NCBI GenBank assembly: GCA_002325605.1
Contig: DCSM01000141.1
Span: forward strand, 1 to 14,004
Length of the DNA: 14,004 nt
Source of the DNA: Chloroflexaceae bacterium UBA1466
GTDB taxonomy: Bacteria; Chloroflexota; Chloroflexia; Chloroflexales; Chloroflexaceae
Direction: 5' to 3'
A program made the translations under genes and the position numbers. This document shows positions 1 through 8,149 of the stretch, piece by piece; the stretch's first letter is position 1; each line of letters opens with the position of its first letter. The notes beneath the pieces are model-generated. The model was not told where the DNA came from and ran no database searches. It worked only from the letters and a program-made list of their open reading frames with translations.

Positions 1-477
1 TTTGGGGTTTTGTTGCTCTTAATCGCTTCTTTTCTGTTTTTTAAAACTGACTCTAAAGAGCAAAATGAAGAAATGACTGAGCGCGAAAGGCTTGAAAAGC
101 TCACACCAAAGCACTATATCTTCGGAATAACCTTGAGCGTAACGGTTGGGATTATTTCGAGTCTCTTTGGCATCGGCGGAGGATTTGTTTTAGTTCCCGT
201 AATGATCTACATCTTTCATTTCAGCGTGCATAAAGCAACCGCGACTTCGCATTTTATCCTCGTGATCATGGCTTTGACTGGTACAATTAGCCACGGAATC
301 AATGGAACGCTCCTTGCGGGCCTACCCCAAATCGGAACGCTTGCCCTTGGGATAATTGCGGGGGCCCAATTAGGGGCCCATCTTTCCAATCGAATTCATG
401 GCCAATGGATTATGCGCGGTTTAGCGACAGCCCTCTTAGTTGTTGGGCTTCGCTTCGTTCTAGCTGCTTTTAAGTGA
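1..477 (+). CDS. TauE/SafE-family sulfite exporter-like permease, C-terminal part (5' truncated by window)
   Basis: The frame is open from base 1 to the TGA at 475-477, so this is the C-terminal half (about 158 residues) of a protein whose family is usually about 250-270 residues. The true start lies outside the window, and the TTG at base 10 is unlikely to be it. After a short charged linker (KEQNEEMTERERLEK) comes the second half-repeat. It carries the signature GIISSLFGIGGGFVLVPVM, typical of TauE/SafE (formerly DUF81) permeases, followed by three more hydrophobic helices ending near the C-terminus. Family members export or import sulfite, sulfoacetate or other small organosulfur anions, but the substrate cannot be read from the sequence. 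The stop overlaps the crcB start (GTGA), which suggests co-transcription with crcB and hemW. I am sure of the family and unsure of the substrate. Confidence 0.85.
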   Translation, partial: FGVLLLLIASFLFFKTDSKEQNEEMTERERLEKLTPKHYIFGITLSVTVGIISSLFGIGGGFVLVPVMIYIFHFSVHKATATSHFILVIMALTGTISHGINGTLLAGLPQIGTLALGIIAGAQLGAHLSNRIHGQWIMRGLATALLVVGLRFVLAAFK

Positions 478-884
478 GGCTAAAAGTGCAATCAGAACTA
501 AGAATTATCTTCTTTATCTCAATTGGCGCGATTCTTGGGGCAACCTTACGCTATTACACGACACTTTGGACAATAACCCACCTTGGAATGAATTTTCCTT
601 ACGGCACAATGCTTGTCAACGTTGTAGGCTGTTTCATTTTGGGGGCTTTTTTGGCCGTTGCCGACGGGCGTTTTCATGCCAGTTCGCCTATGCGCCTCTT
701 TATCGCCACGGGTTTTTGTGGTAGTTTGACAACTTTCTCAACTTTTAGCTACGAAACAATCAATCTTTTCACTAATGGCAGTTATCTCCAAGCCTCTCTC
801 AATTTGGGGATTAGCCTTGTGCTTGGTTTTCTAAGCCTCATGCTTGGAACAAGTATTGCACAAGGGATTATTTCTGCATTTTAA
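474..884 (+). CDS. crcB: Fluoride ion channel CrcB/Fluc
   Basis: This is a 136-residue, four-helix membrane protein of the CrcB/Fluc family, which works as a dual-topology dimer exporting toxic fluoride. Family landmarks are visible: GAILGATLRYY (Arg26), PYGTMLVNVVGCFILG with the conserved Asn49, and GFCGSLTTFSTFS at 80-92, which holds the pore phenylalanines Phe88 and Phe91 and the Thr/Ser residues of the central sodium site. Length is slightly above the usual 120-130. The start is GTG at 474, overlapping the preceding TGA stop (GTGA); an in-frame GTG at 486 is an alternative. The stop overlaps the next gene's ATG by one base (TAATG), so translation is probably coupled across the three-gene cluster. 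A single copy here implies a homodimer, unless a paralogue lies elsewhere. Confidence 0.95.
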   Translation: MRLKVQSELRIIFFISIGAILGATLRYYTTLWTITHLGMNFPYGTMLVNVVGCFILGAFLAVADGRFHASSPMRLFIATGFCGSLTTFSTFSYETINLFTNGSYLQASLNLGISLVLGFLSLMLGTSIAQGIISAF

Positions 885-2080
885 TGCTTCATCTCTATTT
901 TCACATTCCTTTTTGCCGCCAACGCTGTGCCTACTGTGATTTTGTAACTTACGCGGGCATGGAAAACCACTTAGATGCTTATGTCGCAGCCCTTTGCACA
1001 GAATTAACGATGCTTGCCGTAGAACATGCAGCTTGCCTGGCCCTAGAATCCCACCCTTCCCAAATAGCGAAAAACACTATTTTCTTTGGGGGAGGCACAC
1101 CAAGTATCCTTTCCCTGCAACAAATAGAGCGAATTTTAGCGGCGGCGGCTGAGTTTATTGCTCTGGAAGAGGCTGAAATCTCGCTGGAAGTAAATCCAGG
1201 GACACTTCTTGGGGGAACAAAGGCTTTAGACTACTTTCAAGGCCTAAAAGCCTTGGGGGTCAATCGCTTGAGTCTGGGCATCCAGAGCCTTGACGATTCG
1301 CTCTTAAAACTTTTAGGGCGAATTCACACGGTTGCCGAAGCAAAGGCTTGTTTTGCTGCTGCTCATCAAGCTGGCTTTACGAATGTTAATGGAGATTTCC
1401 TTTTTGGCTTACCTGGGCAACAAATTGCATCCTGGGCGCAAACGCTTGAAACACTTGTTTTATGGGGCTTTGAGCATCTTTCGCTCTATAGTTTGACTTT
1501 GGAAGCTGAGACTCCTTTGGCCCAGCGAATTGAGCAAGGCGTTCTCGCGCTTCCCTCAGAAGATGAAACCGCAACAATGTATGAAATGGCTCTGGCTTAT
1601 CTCGCTGCGGCAGGTTACGAAAACTATGAAATCAGTAATTGGGCGAAGAAAAACGCTTCGCAAAATAACGAAAACTTACTGCTTGCTTGTAATCACAATC
1701 TGGCTTATTGGTTGAATCAAAATTATTTGGGGCTTGGGGCTGGAGCGCATGGGCAAATCTTTCCCAAACGCTATAGCAATCAAGTAAAAATAACTGAATA
1801 TCTTGCAAATCTTCAAGCTGGCCAGCGGCCCGTGGCGGAAGAAATTGAAATCAAGGCTTCAGAGCGGTTTGGCGAAACGGTCTTTTTGGGCCTGCGCCTG
1901 ACCAAAGGGCTAACTTTTGCCCATTTTTACGAACGTTGCGGGGTTGACATGAGGACGATTTATGGCATAATGATAGGCCAACTTGAGGATAAAGGTTTGC
2001 TCAAAATTACGCCCACCGCCGTGCGGCTGACTCCACGGGGGCGGATGCTTGGGAATCAGGTTTTTGCCCAGTTTGTCTAA
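884..2080 (+). CDS. hemW: Radical SAM protein HemW (heme chaperone; formerly HemN-like coproporphyrinogen oxidase)
   Basis: The protein has 398 residues. The radical-SAM cluster motif is near the N-terminus, HIPFCRQRCAYCDF with Cys11, Cys15 and Cys18. The residue after the motif is Asp-Phe rather than the extra Cys of true oxygen-independent coproporphyrinogen oxidase HemN, which favours HemW. Further landmarks are GGGTPS (69-74), EVNPGT (102-107), NRLSLGIQS, the HemW-type HNLAYW motif (271-276) and GLGAGAHG, followed by a HemN_C-like C-terminal domain. HemW binds heme and is thought to deliver it to respiratory enzymes. That would suit a genome with the cytochrome-rich complex encoded just downstream, but the link is my inference. 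A roughly ten-residue polar insertion (KKNASQNNEN) sits before HNLAYW. The ATG overlaps the crcB stop by one base. Confidence 0.92.
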   Translation: MLHLYFHIPFCRQRCAYCDFVTYAGMENHLDAYVAALCTELTMLAVEHAACLALESHPSQIAKNTIFFGGGTPSILSLQQIERILAAAAEFIALEEAEISLEVNPGTLLGGTKALDYFQGLKALGVNRLSLGIQSLDDSLLKLLGRIHTVAEAKACFAAAHQAGFTNVNGDFLFGLPGQQIASWAQTLETLVLWGFEHLSLYSLTLEAETPLAQRIEQGVLALPSEDETATMYEMALAYLAAAGYENYEISNWAKKNASQNNENLLLACNHNLAYWLNQNYLGLGAGAHGQIFPKRYSNQVKITEYLANLQAGQRPVAEEIEIKASERFGETVFLGLRLTKGLTFAHFYERCGVDMRTIYGIMIGQLEDKGLLKITPTAVRLTPRGRMLGNQVFAQFV

Positions 2081-2356
2081 GAATTTGCTTTATAAACAAC
2101 GAAAGATAAAGGTTCTGTTAAGTTTCCCGAAAGGAGAATTCTGACCAAATCTAGGTTAGTAGATTTTCAGTTTAGGCTTTGGGATGCCAAATTTGCCTCT
2201 CAAACCAACCGAGGTAAATGGGCTTCTGAAAGTGTTGTTCGTTTGTTTGACAGGAAGCGCTCTTTGACTATAATGTTAGAAAATTGTCCAATGTGCAAAA
2301 AGAGAGTTTCTGCTGGTTTTGTCGCAGTCGCCTCGAAGAAAGGGTAACCTACTCGG
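2081..2356. other. Intergenic region between hemW and actA
   Basis: This 276-base non-coding stretch is AT-rich at its left end. I see no terminator hairpin after hemW. It contains the strong promoter at 2247-2274 and an open + frame from 2096 to a TAA at 2345-2347 that lacks an ordinary start codon until ATG 2273. An AAGGAGA sequence sits at 2131-2137 just before a CTG at 2141. No family assignment is possible for that frame. Confidence 0.6.
2247..2274 (+). promoter_or_regulatory. Sigma70-type promoter for the act (ACIII) operon
   Basis: The -35 box is TTGACA at 2247-2252 and the -10 box is TATAAT at 2269-2274, both exact consensus, with a 16-base spacer. The start of transcription is expected near 2281, giving a leader of about 75 bases before the actA ATG at 2357. 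A second TTGAC (2264-2268) overlaps the spacer but has no matching -10 box. Confidence 0.8.
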
Positions 2357-3016
2357 ATGCAAATCTTTCGCCCTCGTGCTAACACGGTTTTCAAGGTGAG
2401 TGCCTTTGGAGTCCTCTATGTCGTTGCGTTGCTGGTCTGGAGTCTGGCGATCTTGGATCGGTCAAATTACACGCGGCGGGTCAATGAACCCATTGCCCAA
2501 CCGATTCCCTACAGCCACGAACTTCACGCAGGAAGCCTCGGCATGGATTGTCGCTATTGCCATACGGCAGTAGAAGACTCCGCGTTCGCTAACGTTCCGC
2601 CGTTGGAGACCTGTATGGCTTGCCACAACGAAGTTAAGGCCAACAGTCTCCTCATTCAGCCGCTGAAGGAAGCCGCTCAAACGGGTAAAGCCTTTGAATG
2701 GACGCGCGTCCATGATCTGCCAGACTTTGTCTACTTCAATCACAGCATCCATGTCAATAAAGGTGTGGGATGCTCGACGTGTCATGGGCCCATTGATAAG
2801 ATGCCCACGGTCTGGCGGGTGAAGGACTTGACAATGGGGTGGTGTTTGGACTGTCATCGTGCGCCGGAGAACTATCTGCGGCCCCGCGAAGAAGTCTTCA
2901 ATATGGAATGGCAGCCTCCCGCAGAGCAAGTTGCGCTGGGGCGGCAATTGATGCAGAAGTATAATGTTCCGTCGGGCCGGTTGGTCTTGACCCATTGTAA
3001 CATTTGCCATAGGTGA
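2357..3016 (+). CDS. actA: Alternative Complex III subunit ActA, pentaheme cytochrome c
   Basis: The protein has 219 residues, with one N-terminal membrane anchor at about 12-33 and a periplasmic domain with five CxxCH heme-binding motifs: CRYCH (65-69), CMACH (86-90), CSTCH (139-143), CLDCH (163-167) and CNICH (214-218). The last motif lies one residue from the end, as is usual for ActA. Additional histidines (SHELH, FNHSIH) are candidates for distal heme ligands. In ACIII, ActA takes electrons from the iron-sulfur clusters of ActB and passes them toward ActE or a soluble acceptor. The ATG at 2357 follows a purine-rich AAAGGGTAAC ribosome site at 2339-2348. The stop overlaps the ATG of actB by one base. 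This is the first gene of the operon, downstream of a perfect promoter. Confidence 0.95.
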   Translation: MQIFRPRANTVFKVSAFGVLYVVALLVWSLAILDRSNYTRRVNEPIAQPIPYSHELHAGSLGMDCRYCHTAVEDSAFANVPPLETCMACHNEVKANSLLIQPLKEAAQTGKAFEWTRVHDLPDFVYFNHSIHVNKGVGCSTCHGPIDKMPTVWRVKDLTMGWCLDCHRAPENYLRPREEVFNMEWQPPAEQVALGRQLMQKYNVPSGRLVLTHCNICHR

Positions 3017-6000
3017 TGACTACGAAAACGCACAAAGAACACCTCGATTTGGCCGCGATCCGGGCCCGTCTTGCTGAAGGCAATGGCCAGACCTTCTGGC
3101 GTAGCCTTGAAGAATTGGCCGGCACCAAGGACTTTCAGGAGTTCTTGCATCGCGAATTTCCGCAGGGGGCTTCAGAATGGGAAGACGGCGTAAGCCGGCG
3201 CAACTTTCTGAAGTTGATGGGAGCTTCCCTGGCTTTAGCGGGCTTAAATGCTTGTACGCGCCAGCCAGCCGAGAAGATCGTCCCCTACAACGTTCCCCCT
3301 CCCATTGAAGAAGTTGTGCCTGGCAGGCCGCTCTTCTTTGCCACGGCGATGCCGCTTGGGGGGTTTGCCACGGGGCTTTTGGTGGAAAGCCATTTGGGCC
3401 GCCCCACCAAAGTTGAGGGCAATCCCAATCATTCCGCCAGCTTAGGCGGGACGGATATCTTTGCCCAAGCTGCGATTTTGACCCTTTATGACCCTGACCG
3501 TTCCACTGGAACCACAACGGCTGTCGAGGCAAATTGGAAGGCCTTTCTGACGGCAGTGAATCCGCAAATCGCCGCCCAGCGAGCAACGCAAGGGGCCGGG
3601 TTGCGGATTTTGACCGAGACCGTTACTTCGCCGACCTTAGCCAAGCAAATTGAACAATTGTTGACCACCTTCCCCCAGGCCAAGTGGGTGCAATATGAAC
3701 CCGTCAACCGCGATGCGGTGCGAGCGGGAGCCGAAATGGTCTTTGGGCAAGCGGTTGCAACGCACTATCAATTGGCGGAAGCCGATGTAATCCTTTCCCT
3801 CGATGCTGATTTCCTGGTTTCGGGCCCTGGGAACGTGCGCTATGCCCGCGATTTTGCCAATCGCCGCCGCGTGCGCGAAGAAGCCAAAGAGATGAATCGG
3901 CTTTACGTGGTGGAAAATACCCCTTCCCTTACGGGGGGCGCAGCCGACCATCGCTTACCTTTGCGGGCCAGCCAGATTGAAAGCTTTGCTCGTGCTTTGG
4001 CAAAAGCACTTGGGATTCCAGATGAGACCAACCCTCCGCTCACGCCTGAAGTTACCAAGTGGCTTAATGCGGTGGCCAATGATCTCAAGAACCATGAAGG
4101 GAAATCCTTAATCATTGCGGGGGAATATCAGTCGCCTGCCGTCCATGCTTTAGCTCACCTTCTGAATCAGAAGCTAGGCAATATCGGCAAAACGGTAGTC
4201 TACACTGCGCCGATTGAAGCTAAAGCAACGAATCAAAGCAAAGACCTCCGCGATTTGAGCAACGAAATGGCGAGCGGGAAGGTCGAAGCGCTCTTTATCC
4301 TGGGGGGCAACCCTGCTTTTGATGCCCCGACGGATCTTAAATTTACGCAAGCCTTACCCAGTGTCCCCTTCTCTGTCCACCTTAGCCTCTATCGCAACGA
4401 AACGTCGGAGCTTTGCAAGTGGACGCTTCCCGAAGCCCATTTCCTGGAAGCTTGGGGCGATGCACGAGCTTACGATGGGACGGCTTCAATCATTCAACCC
4501 CTGATTGCACCTTTGCATGCAGGGAAAACAGCGCATGAAGTCCTTGCCCTCCTTCTGGGCCGTTCTGATCAGACAAGCTATGACGTTGTGCGGGAATATT
4601 GGCAGAACAACCTGACAGGGAATTTTGAAGCTGCTTGGCAGAAGGCCCTTCAGGATGGCTTTTTTGAGGGTACAAAGGCGGAGGAAAAGGGTTTTGCAGC
4701 CCAGATCAAGTCTGTCCCCGCCAGCCCTTCTATCAATGCAGGCGCAGGAAACTTGGAAGTTGCGTTTCGGCCTGACCCTACGATTTGGGATGGACGGTTC
4801 GCAAACAACGGGTGGTTGCAAGAGCTTCCCAAACCTTTGACCAAACTTACCTGGGATAATGCGGTTTTGGTCAGCCCCGCCACTGCTGAACGGTTCAAGC
4901 TTCAGCGCGGGACGGTGGTCGATCTCAGTTACTTAGGCAAAACTGTAAGCGGCCCAGTTTGGATTATGCCCGGCCACGCCGAGGATTGTGTCACGCTTTG
5001 TTTAGGCTATGGGCGCACTAAAGCGGGGAGCGTCGGCTCAAATCTGGGCTTTAACCCCTATACTTTGCGGACCGCCGATGCCCCTTGGATCGGCTTGGGC
5101 CTAGATTTGGTCAAGACCAACCAAGACTTCCAGCTTGTAACGACTCAAGAACATCGCAACATGGAAGGTCGGAACCATGTCCGGGTCGGTTCCTTGGCCG
5201 AGTTTATCAAAGACCCTGAGTCTACCAAGCATTCCGAGCATTCCGGAGGCGCAGAAGGGGAAGGACATGGTAATCTTTCCCTCTACGAACGGTTCCCCTA
5301 CGAGGAGCAAAAGTATGCTTGGGGGATGACAATCGACTTGAATAGCTGTATCGGCTGCAATGCCTGTACTATCGCTTGCCAAGCCGAAAACAACATCTCG
5401 ATAGTGGGCAAAGCGCAAGTGGCCAATGGGCGCGAAATGCACTGGATTCGGATTGATACTTACTATGAAGGGGGCCTGGATAATCCGAATACGTATCAAC
5501 AACCTGTAGCTTGTATGCACTGTGAACTGGCTCCATGCGAAACCGTCTGTCCGGTTGAGGCTACGGTGCATGATGATGCAGGGTTGAACCAGATGATCTA
5601 TAACCGTTGCGTCGGGACGCGCTACTGTTCCAATAACTGTCCTTACAAAGTCCGCCGGTTCAATTTCCTTCAGTTTGCGGACGAGACCACGCCAAGCCTG
5701 AAGCTGGCCCGCAACCCCAACGTTACGGTGCGGACACGGGGCATTATGGAAAAATGTACCTATTGTGTCCAGCGGATCAACGCGGCGCGGATCGAAGCTA
5801 AGAAGCAAGGGCGGGACCTTCAAGATGGGGAGATCGTAACGGCCTGTGAGGCGGTTTGCCCCACCCAAGCCATTGTGTTTGGGAACATCAATGACCCCAA
5901 GAGCCGCGTGGCCAAGCTCAAGGCCGAACCGCACAATTATGGTTTGCTGGAAGAGATCAATGTCGTGCCCCGTACTTCGTATCTCGCACGGCTGAAAAAC

Positions 6001-6057
6001 CTCAACCCCGCCTTAGCCCCTGAGGAGAAAGCTCCTGAACATGGCGAACATGGCTAA
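3016..6057 (+). CDS. actB: Alternative Complex III subunit ActB (molybdopterin-oxidoreductase-like domain fused to ferredoxin-like domain)
   Basis: The protein has 1013 residues from ATG 3016, which overlaps the actA stop (TGATG); a GTG at 3013 would add one residue. The N-terminal part is followed by a Tat-type segment, SRRNFLKLMGAS, with Arg61-Arg62, then a hydrophobic stretch ending LNAC (Cys80). This suggests Tat export and possible lipid attachment. Residues about 85-740 form the catalytically inert molybdopterin-oxidoreductase-like region. The C-terminal ferredoxin-like region carries Cys sets at 778/781/784/788, 833/836/841/845, 865/871/875, 914/917 and 944/948. That is fifteen cysteines, because CVGTRYC has Thr868 where a sixteenth would be. 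This fits the three [4Fe-4S] plus one [3Fe-4S] clusters described for ACIII. ActB is the periplasmic electron relay between the quinol site and the hemes. The fused B1+B2 form is the usual one. Confidence 0.95.
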   Translation: MTTKTHKEHLDLAAIRARLAEGNGQTFWRSLEELAGTKDFQEFLHREFPQGASEWEDGVSRRNFLKLMGASLALAGLNACTRQPAEKIVPYNVPPPIEEVVPGRPLFFATAMPLGGFATGLLVESHLGRPTKVEGNPNHSASLGGTDIFAQAAILTLYDPDRSTGTTTAVEANWKAFLTAVNPQIAAQRATQGAGLRILTETVTSPTLAKQIEQLLTTFPQAKWVQYEPVNRDAVRAGAEMVFGQAVATHYQLAEADVILSLDADFLVSGPGNVRYARDFANRRRVREEAKEMNRLYVVENTPSLTGGAADHRLPLRASQIESFARALAKALGIPDETNPPLTPEVTKWLNAVANDLKNHEGKSLIIAGEYQSPAVHALAHLLNQKLGNIGKTVVYTAPIEAKATNQSKDLRDLSNEMASGKVEALFILGGNPAFDAPTDLKFTQALPSVPFSVHLSLYRNETSELCKWTLPEAHFLEAWGDARAYDGTASIIQPLIAPLHAGKTAHEVLALLLGRSDQTSYDVVREYWQNNLTGNFEAAWQKALQDGFFEGTKAEEKGFAAQIKSVPASPSINAGAGNLEVAFRPDPTIWDGRFANNGWLQELPKPLTKLTWDNAVLVSPATAERFKLQRGTVVDLSYLGKTVSGPVWIMPGHAEDCVTLCLGYGRTKAGSVGSNLGFNPYTLRTADAPWIGLGLDLVKTNQDFQLVTTQEHRNMEGRNHVRVGSLAEFIKDPESTKHSEHSGGAEGEGHGNLSLYERFPYEEQKYAWGMTIDLNSCIGCNACTIACQAENNISIVGKAQVANGREMHWIRIDTYYEGGLDNPNTYQQPVACMHCELAPCETVCPVEATVHDDAGLNQMIYNRCVGTRYCSNNCPYKVRRFNFLQFADETTPSLKLARNPNVTVRTRGIMEKCTYCVQRINAARIEAKKQGRDLQDGEIVTACEAVCPTQAIVFGNINDPKSRVAKLKAEPHNYGLLEEINVVPRTSYLARLKNLNPALAPEEKAPEHGEHG

Positions 6058-6129
6058 AGCATGGGGAACGCCCGTAATGGGTGAAGGTGGCACAGTCTTG
6101 AGTACAGAAAGGGAGCCGTAGCATCTACT

Positions 6130-7569
6130 ATGCAGTCTGAACATCTGGTAAAACTCACCCCTGGCCAGTCAATTGAGACCGAGGCAGTTATTGGATCAAC
6201 CGAGACGCTGCGCTCGATTAACCAAAAGATCGGGGGCATTCCCTTAGCTCTCCGCACCCCTAAAGGGTGGTTTGTGGGCTTTGGGATCGCCTTCATGCTT
6301 TTAATGCTAATGTTCTTTGCCATTAGCTACCTGCTTCTCAAAGGGACTGGGATCTGGGGCCTCAATATCCCGGTAGGCTGGGCGTTTGCGATCATCAACT
6401 TCGTCTGGTGGATCGGGATTGGGCACGCCGGCACGCTGATTTCAGCGATTCTCTTGCTCTTCCGCCAGGATTGGCGAAACTCAATCAACCGCTTTGCGGA
6501 AGCTATGACCCTTTTCGCAGTAGCTTGCGCGGGGCTAATGCCAATTCTCCACATGGGGCGACCTTGGCTCTTTTATTGGCTCGTCCCCTATCCCAATACG
6601 TTGGGGTTGTGGCCGCAATTTCGCAGCCCCTTGGCCTGGGACGTATTCGCAGTCTCAACTTACGCTACCGTCTCCTTGCTCTTCTGGCTGATCGGCTTAA
6701 TCCCCGACTTTGCCAAGCTCCGCGATAAAGCGACAACCCAACCGCAGCGCTTCATCTACGGGGTCTTAGCTTTAGGCTGGCGGGGTTCGGCCAAACATTG
6801 GCATCGCTATGAGATGGCCTATCTCTTGTTGGCCGGTTTGTCAACGCCCCTCGTGGTCTCCGTCCATAGTATCGTGAGTTTAGACTTTGCCGTTTCAGTG
6901 ATGCCAGGTTGGCACACGACGATCTTCCCGCCCTACTTTGTGGCGGGCGCGGTTTTCGCCGGCTTTGCGATGGTCTTGACCTTAGCGATCCCAATCCGCA
7001 AGATTTACGGCTTAGAGAACTACATTACCCTCCGCCATATCGACCAAATGGCGAAGATTATGCTGGCGACGGGCCTCTTTGTCTGCTACGGTTACTCCAT
7101 GGAGGTCTTCTTCGGCTGGTATAGTGGCAACCAGTATGAATGGTATATGATCCTCAACCGCTTTGGGGGGCCCTACGCTTGGTCTTATTGGGCGCTCATC
7201 CTGTGCAACGGGATCGTACCGCAGCTAATGTGGTTCAAACGCTTCCGCATGAATCTCCCCTTACTCTGGGTCGTGACGCTCTTTGTGGGCGTGGGGATGT
7301 GGCTAGAGCGGTTCGTGATTGTGGTCATCAGTCTCCATCGGGACTACCTTACCTCGTCATGGGCCATGTATGCCCCGACGATTTGGGACTGGGCCCTCTA
7401 CATTGGGTCGTTTGGCCTCTTCTTCTCCTTGCTCTTCCTCTTCATCCGCTTCCTCCCGATGATCAACATCTTCGAGATGCAAGTCCTGTTGCACGAGGAA
7501 AAGCATCGGGAAATCCGCCAGGAAGCTACAGACGCAAGGAAAGTTGCATTAGCAAAGGCTGCGGAATAA
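6130..7569 (+). CDS. actC: Alternative Complex III subunit ActC, NrfD-like quinol-binding membrane protein
   Basis: This is a 479-residue integral membrane protein of the NrfD/PsrC family with ten predicted hydrophobic helices, the first at about residues 47-69 and the last near 425-450. Typical ActC wording is present: IGHAGTLISAILLLFRQDWR in helix 2 and its loop, then LMPILHMGRPWLFYW. ActC lies beneath ActA/ActB and houses the periplasmic-side quinol-oxidation site; polar residues within the helices have been proposed to carry protons. The ATG at 6130 is preceded by GAAAGGGAG at 6107-6115, a rather long spacing. No other in-frame start exists after the upstream TGA at 6082. It lies 72 bases after actB and 27 before actD, within one operon. 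The charged C-terminal tail (EEKHREIRQEATDARK) is probably cytoplasmic. Confidence 0.95.
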   Translation: MQSEHLVKLTPGQSIETEAVIGSTETLRSINQKIGGIPLALRTPKGWFVGFGIAFMLLMLMFFAISYLLLKGTGIWGLNIPVGWAFAIINFVWWIGIGHAGTLISAILLLFRQDWRNSINRFAEAMTLFAVACAGLMPILHMGRPWLFYWLVPYPNTLGLWPQFRSPLAWDVFAVSTYATVSLLFWLIGLIPDFAKLRDKATTQPQRFIYGVLALGWRGSAKHWHRYEMAYLLLAGLSTPLVVSVHSIVSLDFAVSVMPGWHTTIFPPYFVAGAVFAGFAMVLTLAIPIRKIYGLENYITLRHIDQMAKIMLATGLFVCYGYSMEVFFGWYSGNQYEWYMILNRFGGPYAWSYWALILCNGIVPQLMWFKRFRMNLPLLWVVTLFVGVGMWLERFVIVVISLHRDYLTSSWAMYAPTIWDWALYIGSFGLFFSLLFLFIRFLPMINIFEMQVLLHEEKHREIRQEATDARKVALAKAAE

Positions 7570-7596
7570 GCACTCTGAGCTACGAGGAATAAGACT

Positions 7597-8130
7597 ATGG
7601 CAAAGGCTGAAATCTATGGCCTGATGGCCGAATTTGAAGATTCAGATGCGTTGCTGGCAGCAACAAAAGCTGCCCATAAGGAAGGGTATCAGGATTTAGA
7701 TACTTACTCGCCCTTCCCGATGGAAGAAATTGCTGAGGCAATTCATTTTCACAAGACGGGTGTGCCGCCGATTGTGTTGATTGGGGGGCTTTGTGGAGCC
7801 TCAACGGGGTTCTTGCTCCAAAACATTGGCTCAATGCTAGATTACCCCCTCAACGTCGGTGGGCGACCTTTGTTCAGTTGGCCCTCCTTCATTCCCATTA
7901 CGTTTGAATCAGGGATTTTGTTCGCGGCTTTTAGCGCGGTTTTAGGGATGCTGGCCCTCAATGGGCTGCCCCAACCCTATCACCCAGTCTTCAATGTTCC
8001 AGGCTTTGAGCGGGCCACAGATGACCGTTTCTTCCTGTGCATTGAGGCTACCGACCCTAAGTTTGGGCAAAATACCCGCTCCTTTCTGCAAGGTCTGGGG
8101 CCCAAGCGGATTACGGAAGTCGAGTACTAA
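7597..8130 (+). CDS. actD: Alternative Complex III subunit ActD (DUF3341 membrane protein)
   Basis: The 177-residue protein begins MAKAEIYGLMAEFED, with a soluble N-terminal domain of about 55 residues, then two hydrophobic helices at roughly 57-78 (PPIVLIGGLCGASTGFLL) and 101-125 (ITFESGILFAAFSAVLGML). A C-terminal domain contains PYHPVFNVPGFERATDDRFFLCIE. This order and wording match the DUF3341 family, which is ActD in ACIII: a structural membrane subunit with its soluble part on the cytoplasmic side and no cofactor. The ATG at 7597 follows GAGGAAT at good spacing. The gene sits 27 bases after actC and 19 bases before actE, so it is clearly part of the same transcript. Confidence 0.94.
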   Translation: MAKAEIYGLMAEFEDSDALLAATKAAHKEGYQDLDTYSPFPMEEIAEAIHFHKTGVPPIVLIGGLCGASTGFLLQNIGSMLDYPLNVGGRPLFSWPSFIPITFESGILFAAFSAVLGMLALNGLPQPYHPVFNVPGFERATDDRFFLCIEATDPKFGQNTRSFLQGLGPKRITEVEY

Positions 8131-8149
8131 CGAAGGAGCCTTGCAAGCT

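Noticed and set aside
2200..2394. Minus-strand ORF of 64 codons covering the act promoter
   Set aside because: It overlaps the actA start and the promoter, and has no recognisable protein pattern.
2462..3010. Minus-strand ORF of 182 codons opposite actA
   Set aside because: actA has five heme motifs in the + frame; the antisense product shows no family features.
3080..5250. Active molybdopterin enzyme (polysulfide or tetrathionate reductase type) instead of ActB
   Set aside because: The fused ferredoxin domain, the absence of an N-terminal cluster Cys motif in the large domain, and the surrounding pentaheme, DUF3341 and second NrfD genes identify ACIII.
5101..5934. Long minus-strand ORF (277 codons) opposite the actB ferredoxin domain
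   Set aside because: It lies wholly inside actB, whose + frame carries all the iron-sulfur cysteine motifs. The antisense product has no recognisable domain and arises from codon composition.
7140..7592. Plus-strand ORF of 150 codons inside actC in another frame
   Set aside because: It is rich in Pro/Leu/Arg and without domain features, overlapping the conserved membrane helices of actC.
7961..8149. Upstream extension of actE into actD
   Set aside because: It would overlap the well-supported actD frame by 170 bases. The ATG at 8150 has GAAGGAG upstream and gives a proper lipoprotein signal peptide.
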